Shown here one piece after another: positions 1-5,915 of a DNA stretch of 6,277 nucleotides (positions within the stretch are counted from its first letter, which is position 1; every line of letters starts with the position of its first letter). The DNA comes from Desulfobacteraceae bacterium (lineage in GTDB: Bacteria > Desulfobacterota > DSM-4660 > Desulfatiglandales > Desulfatiglandaceae). Both the position numbers and the translations under genes were made by a program. The stretch lies in the NCBI GenBank assembly GCA_030597505.1, contig JAUVRS010000168.1, positions 1 through 6,277 on the forward strand, given 5' to 3'. A model generated the notes under the pieces. The model did not search any database. It was not told the origin of the DNA and saw nothing but the letters and a program-made list of their open reading frames with translations.

Positions 1-677
1 CGGTTTTGGAGGACCGCCATTGCGGAATCACTAAAGGAGATGGGGGAAAGACCTGGCGGGCAGGATATGCACTTTTGTGTTCCACTGTAGGCAAGGTCGA
101 TTCCTGCCTTGTCGATTGCCATCTCCATCCCTCCCAGAGAGGTAACCATATCCACGAGAAAAAGGGCTCCAGCCTCCTTTGCAATCGCGCCGAGGTCTTC
201 AAGGGGCTGGCGTACACCGGTGGAAGTCTCGGCATGAACTACGGCAAGGAGCTTTGGACTTTTTCCTTCAACTGCTCTGCGAACGGCTTCCGGGTCAATG
301 GCCCTGCCCCATTCCCCATCAACCCGAATGAGTTTTGCGCCCAGACGGTTCACGATGTCGGACATGCGGGTCCCAAAGACACCGTTTACGCAAACCACCA
401 CCTCGTCTCCCGGTTCAACCATGTTTACAAAACAGGTCTCCATCCCGGCGCTCCCTGTTCCTGATACGGGGATGGTCAGCGCGTTTTCGGTCTGGAAAAG
501 AAATCTGAGCAGACGTTGCGTTTCATCCATTATGGACAAAAAGCTCGGGTCAAGATGGCCGATACATGGCGCTGACATGGCCTGGCTCACACGGGGGTGC
601 ACATTGCTGGGACCCGGACCCATAAGCACGCGTTCGCCGGGATCGATGTCTCTGAAATCATTTGCATTAAAGCTCAC
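1..677 (-). CDS. Class V aminotransferase, serine-pyruvate/alanine-glyoxylate type (3' end cut by window edge)
   Basis: PLP-dependent fold-type I aminotransferase of the AGXT/serine-pyruvate group, probably cytosolic, exchanging amino groups between serine or alanine and glyoxylate or pyruvate. Only 225 codons are present; the family usually has about 380. Seen in the translation: the N-terminal MGPGPSNVHPRV stretch (residues 19-30), a Gly/Ser-rich phosphate-binding loop SGTGSAGME (72-80), the PLP-ring aspartate D176 in LVDMVTS, and the Schiff-base lysine K202 in SGTQKCISCPPGLSP. The GTG start at 677-675 is chosen because GGAGGA (690-685) lies 7 nt upstream. An in-frame ATG at 692-690 would add five residues but overlaps this ribosome-binding site and has none of its own. 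The gene lies 110 nt downstream of asnS on the same strand. The exact substrate cannot be read from sequence. A serA-like dehydrogenase often accompanies such genes and could lie beyond the left edge, but that is inference. Confidence 0.93.
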   Translation of the reverse strand, partial: MSFNANDFRDIDPGERVLMGPGPSNVHPRVSQAMSAPCIGHLDPSFLSIMDETQRLLRFLFQTENALTIPVSGTGSAGMETCFVNMVEPGDEVVVCVNGVFGTRMSDIVNRLGAKLIRVDGEWGRAIDPEAVRRAVEGKSPKLLAVVHAETSTGVRQPLEDLGAIAKEAGALFLVDMVTSLGGMEMAIDKAGIDLAYSGTQKCISCPPGLSPISFSDSAMAVLQN

Positions 678-684
678 TGTAACA

Positions 685-690
685 TCCTCC
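685..690 (-). promoter_or_regulatory. Ribosome-binding site that decides the aminotransferase start
   Basis: GGAGGA on the minus strand, 7 nt before the GTG at 677. It overlaps the only in-frame upstream ATG (692-690), which argues for initiation at GTG. Confidence 0.75.
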
Positions 691-703
691 ATAATCTTAT
701 CTT

Positions 704-729
704 GTTTGCAAGTCTTTGGGGTTTGCAAG
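704..729. repeat. Short direct repeat upstream of the aminotransferase
   Basis: GTTTGCAAG occurs at 704-712 and again at 721-729, start-to-start spacing 17 nt, in the 110-nt gap between asnS and the aminotransferase. This could be a pair of operator half-sites, but no convincing -35/-10 pair is visible nearby and the repeat is short. The rest of the gap shows no terminator with a T-run, so read-through from asnS is possible. Confidence 0.3.
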
Positions 730-787
730 CCCTTAATTATGTCCACGGATCAATTCCGTCTGAATCCTGAAAAGGGGAGGGGGCATG

Positions 788-2179
788 TCAGAAACTCACA
801 TTTCCGGGGGTTCTCGGGAATGGGATGACGTCCCTTATATTTGAAAGTCCGGTCACAAACTGGATGAGACGCTCAAACCCGAGACCAAAACCGGAATGGG
901 GGACCGAACCAAATTTTCTGAGTTCCAGGTACCACCAGTATTCATCCGGGTTGAGCCCGGCCTCCTTTATCCGATCAAGGAGTGTGTCATAGTCATCTTC
1001 ACGTTGGCTGCCACCGATAATCTCTCCTATCTTTGGCACCAGCACGTCCATGGCACGAACCGTTTTTCCATCCTTATTGACCTTCATATAAAAGGATTTG
1101 ATCTCTTTTGGATAATCCATCAGGATGATCGGCTTTCCGAATACCTTTTCACACAGATACCGTTCGTGTTCAGACTGGAGGTCGGTTCCCCAGGATACAG
1201 GGAATTCAAAGTCCTCTTTTGCCTTTGAGAGGATATCAATCCCTTCCGTATATGTTATATATTCAAATTCCCGGGATACGAGTTCCTCAAGGGTTTCTAT
1301 CACCGAGGTGTCTATAAAACGGTTAAAAAATTCCATATCCTTTTTGCAGTTATCCAACACATAGGCAAAAATATATTTCAGAAAGTCTGTAGCCAGATCC
1401 ATATTTCCTTCCAGGTCACAAAAGGCCATCTCCGGTTCTACCATCCAGAATTCTGCCAGATGGCGAGACGTGTTTGAATCCTCTGCCCTGAAGGTGGGAC
1501 CAAAGGTATAAACATCCCCCATGGCAAGTGCATAGATTTCCGCCTCAAGTTGGCCACTCACTGTCAGGCTGGCTGGTGTGCCAAAAAAGTCCTGTCCGAA
1601 ATCCGCCCGCCCGCCTGATTGGGGCACCTGGTCAAGATCAAGGGTCGTCACCTTGAACATTTCTCCAGCGCCCTCACAGTCGCTCCCTGTTATGATCGGT
1701 GTGTGGATATACAAGAATCCCTTCTCCTGAAAAAATCTGTGAATGGCATAACTCATGGCGTTTCGCACCCTTGCCACCGCACTAAAAGTGTTTGTTCTGG
1801 GTCTCAGGTGGGCAATGGTTCGAAGGAATTCAAAGGAATGTCTTTTTTTCTGCAGGGGATAGATCTCGGGATCAGCCCATCCCAGGACCTCGATTTCTTC
1901 CACCTGAAGCTCCATTTTTTGGCCCTTTCCGGGGGAGTCAACCAAGGTTCCGACGGCCTTGATCGAGCAGCCCGCGGTCAACCTTTGGATTTCATTCTTA
2001 TAATTTGACAGCTTTTGATCGGCTATAAGCTGTATGGAATCCGCGCAGGAGCCGTCATTGAGTTCAATAAAAGAAAACCCTGCCTTAGAGTCTCTTCTGG
2101 TCCGAACCCACCCCATGAGCGTAAATCTGCCATTGATTTTTTTTGAAGAAAGAACTTCAGCGATTCTGGTTCTTTGCAA
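788..2179 (-). CDS. asnS: Asparaginyl-tRNA synthetase
   Basis: Class IIb aminoacyl-tRNA synthetase, cytosolic, charging tRNA-Asn with asparagine using ATP. At 463 residues it matches the bacterial AsnRS length (about 465). The N-terminal anticodon-binding OB fold covers roughly residues 15-100 ([22 protein letters not shown] at 23-44). The catalytic domain carries motif 2, [15 protein letters not shown] (230-244), with the ATP-binding arginine R231, and motif 3, [15 protein letters not shown] (430-444). The ending [12 protein letters not shown] (449-460) is typical of AsnRS; the bacterial AspRS insertion domain is absent, which separates it from AspRS. The start is TTG (2179-2177), with GGAGGG (2194-2189) 9 nt upstream. 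It is third in the leftward group after cooC and serC, 138 nt below serC, so it may be read through from them or have its own promoter. A run of eight A in codons 12-15 keeps the frame. No odd residues were seen. Confidence 0.97.
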   Translation of the reverse strand: MQRTRIAEVLSSKKINGRFTLMGWVRTRRDSKAGFSFIELNDGSCADSIQLIADQKLSNYKNEIQRLTAGCSIKAVGTLVDSPGKGQKMELQVEEIEVLGWADPEIYPLQKKRHSFEFLRTIAHLRPRTNTFSAVARVRNAMSYAIHRFFQEKGFLYIHTPIITGSDCEGAGEMFKVTTLDLDQVPQSGGRADFGQDFFGTPASLTVSGQLEAEIYALAMGDVYTFGPTFRAEDSNTSRHLAEFWMVEPEMAFCDLEGNMDLATDFLKYIFAYVLDNCKKDMEFFNRFIDTSVIETLEELVSREFEYITYTEGIDILSKAKEDFEFPVSWGTDLQSEHERYLCEKVFGKPIILMDYPKEIKSFYMKVNKDGKTVRAMDVLVPKIGEIIGGSQREDDYDTLLDRIKEAGLNPDEYWWYLELRKFGSVPHSGFGLGFERLIQFVTGLSNIRDVIPFPRTPGNVSF

Positions 2180-2192
2180 AACCTGTTACCCT

Positions 2193-2217
2193 CCATCCGG
2201 CAAAACCGGAGCTATGG
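2193..2217 (-). promoter_or_regulatory. Leader hairpin touching the asnS ribosome-binding site
   Basis: On the minus strand TCCGG (2210-2206) can pair with CCGGA (2200-2196) around a TTTTG loop. CCAT (2217-2214) can alternatively extend the pairing to ATGG (2196-2193) across a bulge. The ATGG arm shares two G with the GGAGGG ribosome-binding site (2194-2189), so the fold could partly hide it. There is no T-run after the stem, so it is not a terminator. It is too small to be a T-box or a known riboswitch. Confidence 0.35.
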
Positions 2218-2252
2218 GATTGAAGATTGTCGATTGATGATTGTTGATTGAA
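2218..2252. repeat. Five tandem heptamers GATTGNN
   Basis: Five consecutive 7-bp units sharing GATTG followed by two variable bases (AA, TC, AT, TT, AA), in exact 7-nt register, between serC and asnS. Read on the minus strand, the direction of transcription here, the unit is NNCAATC. Low-complexity spacer repeats of this kind occur in intergenic DNA; no coding role is possible here because no start or ribosome-binding site accompanies it. Confidence 0.8.
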
Positions 2253-2292
2253 AAACAACACAAACACAAAACAGATCAAGATCAAACGCATA

Positions 2293-2313
2293 AATCCAAA
2301 ATCTGGAATCTGA
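2293..2313. repeat. Three tandem heptamers AATCNNN, inverted relative to the GATTG array
   Basis: AATC occurs at 2293, 2300 and 2307, exactly 7 nt apart, with variable triplets CAA, TGG and TGA between. AATC is the reverse complement of GATT, so this array faces the one at 2218-2252 with the same period and could pair with it in register (4 of each 7 positions). It ends 5 nt past the serC stop codon on the transcribed strand. The stretch between the arrays (2253-2292) is A-rich with a GATCAA doublet (2274-2285). Confidence 0.6.
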
Positions 2314-2317
2314 AAGA

Positions 2318-3403
2318 TTACCCCTGCTTTCGTTGAAACTCACCCATGAATTCAACCAGGGCTTTTACAGCGTCAATACTTGTGGCATTGTAGATGGAAG
2401 CCCGGCATCCCCCCACGGAACGATGCCCTTTAAGACCGCCCATCCCCTCCTTTAAGGTCTCTTCTACGAATTTTTTTTCAAGCATTTCATCAGGAAGTCG
2501 AAAGGTGACGTTCATCAAAGAACGACTGTCCTTGTCAGCAGTACCCGTATAGAAATCAGACTGATCAATGAAATCATAGATGACGGCGCCCTTTTCTCTG
2601 TTAATCCGCTCCATGGTTTCCAGCCCGCCAACCGTTTCCTCAAGCCATTTGAGGACGAGGCTGATGGTGTAGATTACAAAACAGGCCGGTGTGTTGAACA
2701 TGGAGTCTTTTTCGGCAAAGGTTGTATATTTCAACATGGCCGGGAGATTTTCCGGCACTCTCTCCAACATATCCTTCCGAATAATCACAATGGCCGTGCC
2801 CGAGGGCCCAATGTTTTTTTGTGCCCCCGCATAAATCAGGCCGAAGGGGCTGACGTCAAAGCTGTGACTCATGATGTCCGACGACATGTCGCAGATGAGA
2901 GGGATATCACCGCTATCCGGAAATTGGGCCCACTGGGTACCCTTGATTGTGTTGTTTGATGTAAAGTGGAGGTAGGCGGCGTCTCCATCCACTTGAAAAT
3001 CCTTGGGTATGTATGAAAAATTTCTGTCTTCTGAAGAGGCGATCTCCCGGACATCCTTTCCCTGTACTTTGGCCTCTTTGATGGCCTTGGTGGACCACGT
3101 CCCCGTGTTGATGTAGTCCACTGGTCTCCCGCCAAGGCTGAGGTTCATGGGGATCATGCAAAACTGCAGGCTTGCGCCGCCCTGAACAAAAAGGACGCGA
3201 TAGCCGTTTCCGAGATTGAGAAGTCTCTTTGTTCTTTCAACTGCTTCATTCATGACATCATCAAACCATTTGGAACGATGACTCACTTCCAAAATCGACA
3301 TTCCAGAGCCTTTGAAATCCAGAAGCTCTTCCTGGATCTCGTCGAGTACCGATAAAGGCAATGCTGCCGGACCGGCATTAAAATTGTGTATTCTTTTTCC
3401 CAT
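2318..3403 (-). CDS. serC: Phosphoserine aminotransferase
   Basis: PLP enzyme that transaminates 3-phosphohydroxypyruvate with glutamate to give O-phosphoserine, the second step of serine synthesis; it can also serve the erythrose-4-phosphate route to PLP. At 361 residues it matches bacterial SerC (about 362). Visible family marks: the opening HNFNAGPAALP (6-16), phosphate-binding GGAS (76-79), the ring-stacking tryptophan W103 in GTWS, D172 in ICDMSSD, the Schiff-base lysine K196 in YAGAQKNIGPSG, NTP (237-239), and HRSVGGCRAS (327-336), whose His-Arg pair binds the substrate phosphate in known SerC structures. The ATG at 3403 has AAGGAG (3417-3412) 8 nt upstream. Only 29 nt separate it from the cooC stop, so the two are probably one transcript. 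The gene is intact. Neither serA nor serB is in the window. Confidence 0.97.
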   Translation of the reverse strand: MGKRIHNFNAGPAALPLSVLDEIQEELLDFKGSGMSILEVSHRSKWFDDVMNEAVERTKRLLNLGNGYRVLFVQGGASLQFCMIPMNLSLGGRPVDYINTGTWSTKAIKEAKVQGKDVREIASSEDRNFSYIPKDFQVDGDAAYLHFTSNNTIKGTQWAQFPDSGDIPLICDMSSDIMSHSFDVSPFGLIYAGAQKNIGPSGTAIVIIRKDMLERVPENLPAMLKYTTFAEKDSMFNTPACFVIYTISLVLKWLEETVGGLETMERINREKGAVIYDFIDQSDFYTGTADKDSRSLMNVTFRLPDEMLEKKFVEETLKEGMGGLKGHRSVGGCRASIYNATSIDAVKALVEFMGEFQRKQG

Positions 3404-3432
3404 ATGGTGAACTCCTTATTGTAAGGTATCTT

Positions 3433-4194
3433 TTAGGTTTCCAATTCCCTTAACATTTCTTTTACAGCGGCTAATCCCTCTTTGTCTTTTTCAAAAGGTG
3501 GACGTCCATCCAGGTCCGCTTCGATGATCTCAGGGCGGTAAGGGATAAAACCCAGAAATTTAAAATCAGCCATTTTTTTCAAAAGAAAATTTTTGTCCTT
3601 TTCAGAACGTATCTTGTTCCCCACAAAGTCTAATCTTTTGACACCAATATCCCGTGCCAGTTTACGGACTTGGTGGGCTGTCTCAATGCTTCTTCTGCCC
3701 GGTTCCACTACCACCACAAGCCTGTCTACTGCCATGGCCGTGCCCCGTCCAAGGTGTTCAAGGCCAGCCTCCATGTCCAGCACAACCGTCTCATTGCGGG
3801 CCAGAACAATGTGTCTGACAAGGCTTTTGAGCAGCGTGCTTTCGGGGCATATACACCCGGCGCCTCCCTTTTTTACTCCGCCCATAACCATGACTTTTAT
3901 GCCGTCAATCTCCACGGAGAGTCTTTCCGGCAGGTCGTCGACCGTTGGATTCAGTTTAAAAAAAGACCCCATGGTTCCGACTTTGGCCTCGGTTCTCTCT
4001 TCAATCAATTCCTTCATTTGAGAGATGGGCACAATTTCGTCACTGTTTTTGACCCCCAGGGCCTGTGCCAGATTGGCGTCGGGGTCGGCATCAATGGCCA
4101 AGACCTTTTTTCCGCTATCTGAAAGGGCCTTTATCAAAAAAGAGGCAAAGGTAGTTTTCCCAACGCCACCTTTGCCGCTTACCGCAATTTTCAT
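3433..4194 (-). CDS. cooC: CooC-type nickel-insertion ATPase for CO dehydrogenase/acetyl-CoA synthase
   Basis: MinD/SIMIBI-class ATPase, 253 residues, close to known CooC lengths (about 254-263). CooC proteins dimerise on ATP, bind Ni(II) and help nickel entry into the C-cluster of carbon monoxide dehydrogenase; the paralogue AcsF acts on acetyl-CoA synthase. Seen here: a deviant Walker A, SGKGGVGKTT (6-15), with signature lysine K8 and P-loop K13; switch I DADPDAN (35-41); the metal-binding CxC pair C114/C116 in GGAGCICPES, a CooC hallmark absent from plain MinD/ParA; Walker B/switch II VVLDMEAGLEHLGRG (137-151); and a nucleotide-base NK (193-194). The ATG at 4194 has GGAGG 5 nt upstream. 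It is first in the leftward group, with serC following after 29 nt. No CODH, ACS or ferredoxin gene is visible, so the target enzyme is encoded elsewhere. Whether it is CooC or AcsF cannot be settled from this alone. Confidence 0.9.
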   Translation of the reverse strand: MKIAVSGKGGVGKTTFASFLIKALSDSGKKVLAIDADPDANLAQALGVKNSDEIVPISQMKELIEERTEAKVGTMGSFFKLNPTVDDLPERLSVEIDGIKVMVMGGVKKGGAGCICPESTLLKSLVRHIVLARNETVVLDMEAGLEHLGRGTAMAVDRLVVVVEPGRRSIETAHQVRKLARDIGVKRLDFVGNKIRSEKDKNFLLKKMADFKFLGFIPYRPEIIEADLDGRPPFEKDKEGLAAVKEMLRELET

Positions 4195-4231
4195 CGATTC
4201 CTCCTTTTTGTTATGTTACAGGCAAGTCATT

Positions 4232-4260
4232 AGAATAATTTAAAGTTGTTTCTTTTTCAA
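4232..4260 (-). promoter_or_regulatory. Candidate sigma-70 promoter for cooC-serC
   Basis: On the minus strand TTGAAA (4260-4255, five of six to TTGACA) is followed after exactly 17 nt by TATTCT (4237-4232, four of six to TATAAT). Transcription would start near 4225, leaving a leader of about 30 nt that contains the strong GGAGG before the cooC ATG. This is the best -35/-10 pair seen upstream of the leftward genes. Confidence 0.5.
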
Positions 4261-4366
4261 GAACAAAATAGTATGGCTCTCCAGGCAGTCTGGTGGGGAG
4301 GTGGCCCTATATGAGAAGGAGTTTGCTGTCTATTACAAATCAATTTTTGAGAAACTCAAGTCCTAA
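4244..4366 (+). pseudogene. Possible C-terminal remnant of a lost gene
   Basis: An open frame of 40 codons ends in TAA (4364-4366) and is closed upstream by TAA at 4241. It has no ATG or TTG; the only GTG (4301) lies directly against the G-rich stretch, with no usable spacing. The translation reads like the tail of a soluble protein (GGEVALYEKEFAVYYKSIFEKLKS, split here as GGEVALYEKEF and AVYYKSIFEKLKS), rich in charged and aromatic residues with helix-like spacing. A possible terminator follows 20 nt later. I do not recognise the family. It may simply be a chance open frame in the 258-nt divergent intergenic region. Confidence 0.25.
4246..4266. repeat. Bulged inverted repeat over the cooC -35 region
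   Basis: TTGTT-T-CTT (4246-4254) is complementary to AAGAACAA (4259-4266) with one bulged T and a TTTC centre. It overlaps the proposed -35 of the cooC promoter (4255-4260), so a regulator binding here could control cooC-serC. A weak plus-strand pair TTGTTT (4246-4251) / TAGTAT (4269-4274), 17 nt apart, also lies here and could serve the transporter. The A/T-rich content makes chance likely. Confidence 0.25.
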
Positions 4367-4385
4367 ATTAAGGCATTACACGTCT

Positions 4386-4410
4386 TGGGTGATTCGCCCA
4401 TTCGTTTTTT
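4386..4410 (+). terminator. Candidate intrinsic terminator or attenuator upstream of the transporter
   Basis: TGGGTG (4386-4391) can pair with CGCCCA (4395-4400) around an ATT loop, giving six pairs including one G-U, followed after TTCG by six T (4405-4410). It lies 20 nt after the stop of the open remnant at 4244-4366 and 43 nt before the transporter ATG. It could end an older transcript or act within the transporter leader. The four-base gap before the T-run weakens the call. Confidence 0.35.
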
Positions 4411-4452
4411 CCTAAGAAAAACAACCCATGTGGTCAGAAAGGAATTCAAGGA

Positions 4453-5688
4453 ATGACTCGCGATGAGAAAACAATCATTGGCCTCATGGGTTGTTCCCAT
4501 GCTCTCAGTCATGCATATCTGCTGATTTTTCCGGCAGTGCTTCTTCTCCTAAAGAAGGACTTTGACATAGGGTATCTTAGCCTGGGGGTCATCAGCAACA
4601 TTATGAGTTTTTCCTATGGGCTGGGAGCCCTTCCCAGTGGAATGATATACAATCGGGTAGGGCCCAAGAAGCTGTATATGATTTGTTTTCTGGGATCCAG
4701 TGTGGCCTGTTTTCTGGTTTCAATTTCTTCCAATTTGGTGCTTTTTACGATCGGGTTAGGTTTTTTAGGGATACTGGGCAGTTTGTACCACCCTCTCGCC
4801 AATTCACTGATTACAGCCAGAGTGAAAGAGTACGGCAAGGGCCTCGGTATCCATGGATCTGCCGGAAATATTGGTCTGGCAACGGCCCCGTTTATTGCCG
4901 GTCTTATCGGTTCTTACTGGGGATGGCGTTTTTCTTATCTTTATTTCATGTTCCCCGGTATTGCACTGGCCATATGGGCGCTTTTTGTGGACATGTCCGT
5001 GGAGAAGGGCCACAAACAGGCGGACCGCTCACCGGAAATTTCCCAATCCCCTCCGGTACGACGTATCCCCCACAGTTTCTGGGTTTATTGGTCGTTGCCC
5101 TTGATCCTTCTCTATATGGTTAATATGCTTCAAAGCTTTGCTTTTCACGGAGCCATCACCTTTCTTCCCACCTATCTGGCCAAGTATACATCGTTCAGGA
5201 TTTTTTCCTGGGATGCGGTTGCTATCGGTGGCATGCTTTCCGGCTTAGCTCTTTTTACAGGAGTTTTCGGACCATACGCTGGCGGCGTTCTGGCCGACAA
5301 GCCTGACCTAAAGCGAAATATGATGATAATGGGGGGGCTTGCGTTTCCTTTTATTCTCTCCATGGCTTTTGTAAAGGATGAATTTCTTCTGGTCATGGCG
5401 CTGTGTTTCTTTTTCTTTAATTTTTCTCTGCAACCTATGGCCAACAGCCTTCTGGCCCGCCATACGACACTGGAGATGCGGGGCACGGCCTTTGGTATCT
5501 ACTTTTTCGCCGCATTTGGTCTGGGCTCAATGGCCGCCAGTTTTTCAGGATTCATTGCCCAGACCTTTGGTTTGCCATGGGTTTTTGTGGGTCTGAGTTT
5601 TAGCATATTTATTTTGATCCTGGTGAACCTTGTTCTTATGAGGACAGCAAATCCGTTGGAGAAAAAGGTAGATCATCACTCTTACTGA
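4453..5688 (+). CDS. Major facilitator superfamily transporter, resembling the fosmidomycin-resistance-like group
   Basis: Inner-membrane secondary transporter, 411 residues, with about twelve hydrophobic helices in two halves (roughly 8-33, 42-63, 73-92, 94-116, 133-154, 159-180; then 208-238, 255-280, 290-306, 308-330, 343-368, 373-396) joined by a charged loop at 181-207. The loop 2-3 motif A is GMIYNRVGPKK (63-73), with asparagine N67 where aspartate is usual; the matching loop 8-9 site, GGVLADK (277-283), keeps D282. SHALSHAYLLIFPAVL (15-30), LYHPLANSLI (111-120) and LGIHGSAGNIG (131-141) recall the fosmidomycin-resistance-like branch. This is from memory of the family, and the substrate is unknown. 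The ATG has AAAGGA (4438-4443) 9 nt upstream. It is divergent from cooC. The next plus-strand gene, 227 nt on, is a URO-D methyltransferase-type gene, so import of a methylated compound is a possibility. Export is equally possible. Confidence 0.92.
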   Translation: MTRDEKTIIGLMGCSHALSHAYLLIFPAVLLLLKKDFDIGYLSLGVISNIMSFSYGLGALPSGMIYNRVGPKKLYMICFLGSSVACFLVSISSNLVLFTIGLGFLGILGSLYHPLANSLITARVKEYGKGLGIHGSAGNIGLATAPFIAGLIGSYWGWRFSYLYFMFPGIALAIWALFVDMSVEKGHKQADRSPEISQSPPVRRIPHSFWVYWSLPLILLYMVNMLQSFAFHGAITFLPTYLAKYTSFRIFSWDAVAIGGMLSGLALFTGVFGPYAGGVLADKPDLKRNMMIMGGLAFPFILSMAFVKDEFLLVMALCFFFFNFSLQPMANSLLARHTTLEMRGTAFGIYFFAAFGLGSMAASFSGFIAQTFGLPWVFVGLSFSIFILILVNLVLMRTANPLEKKVDHHSY

Positions 5689-5780
5689 TGGTCAGAAAGT
5701 GATAAGAAATATCATCAACCAATTTGGTACGGGCGACCATGGCGGGTTCTTAAACTGATATCGTTTGTGCGCCTGGCCAA

Positions 5781-5811
5781 ATCCGCTCATAAGAGTTCTT
5801 GTTTTGCGGAT
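5781..5811. repeat. Interrupted palindrome ATCCGC-N19-GCGGAT
   Basis: Six-base arms at 5781-5786 and 5806-5811, extendable by two C-G pairs (5777-5778 with 5813-5814) over a small internal loop. The spacer holds a small AAGA-GT-TCTT palindrome (5791-5800). No T-run follows, so it is not a standard terminator; an operator for the URO-D gene or a transcript-end structure for the transporter is possible. The rest of the 5689-5915 gap shows only a short A/T hairpin just after the transporter (TGATA/TATCA, about 5700-5715), a weak TTGATG (5843) / AACAAT (5867) promoter-like pair, and the ribosome-binding site. Confidence 0.35.
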
Positions 5812-5897
5812 CGGTAAACAGAAAAGATGGTCGATTGATCGTTTGATGTGAACAACCCGCTTCTTTAACAATGTGTGATTGAAGACAGCAAAGACTT

Positions 5898-5905
5898 TAA
5901 GGAGG
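5898..5905 (+). promoter_or_regulatory. Ribosome-binding site that decides the URO-D gene start
   Basis: TAAGGAGG with its last G 10 nt before the ATG at 5916. The nearer ATG at 5908 is in another frame, and the in-frame ATG at 5922 is 16 nt away, so 5916 is preferred. Confidence 0.75.
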
Positions 5906-5915
5906 ATATGGTCTT

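Noticed and set aside
6..828. Plus-strand open frames of 152 and 176 codons
   Set aside because: They lie mainly antisense to the class V aminotransferase, with the second running into the end of asnS. The aminotransferase has clear PLP motifs; the plus frames have no recognisable domain or ribosome-binding site.
2137..2144. Run of eight A (minus strand) early in asnS as a programmed frameshift site
   Set aside because: The frame is intact in a full-length essential gene, and a similar run of eight occurs in serC (2471-2478). Lys-rich codons explain them.
2813..2821. A-run at the serC active-site lysine codon
   Set aside because: It is explained by the conserved Gln-Lys-Asn codons; the family motif is intact.
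3593..4122. Two overlapping plus-strand open frames of 142 and 150 codons
   Set aside because: Both are antisense to cooC, whose Walker A and CxC motifs identify the real frame; the translations look like shadow frames, rich in Ser, Thr and Arg.
3433..4194. MinD/ParA partition or division-site protein
   Set aside because: The CxC pair in GGAGCICPES and the EAGLEHLGRG switch II are CooC features, there is no C-terminal amphipathic membrane helix, and no ParB or MinE partner is nearby.
4431..5699. 11-bp direct repeat TGGTCAGAAAG at 4431-4441 and 5689-5699, just outside the transporter gene, like an insertion footprint
   Set aside because: By a simple 4^11 estimate several matching 11-mers are expected by chance in a 6.3-kb window. 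There are no terminal inverted repeats or transposase, and the left copy supplies part of the ribosome-binding site.
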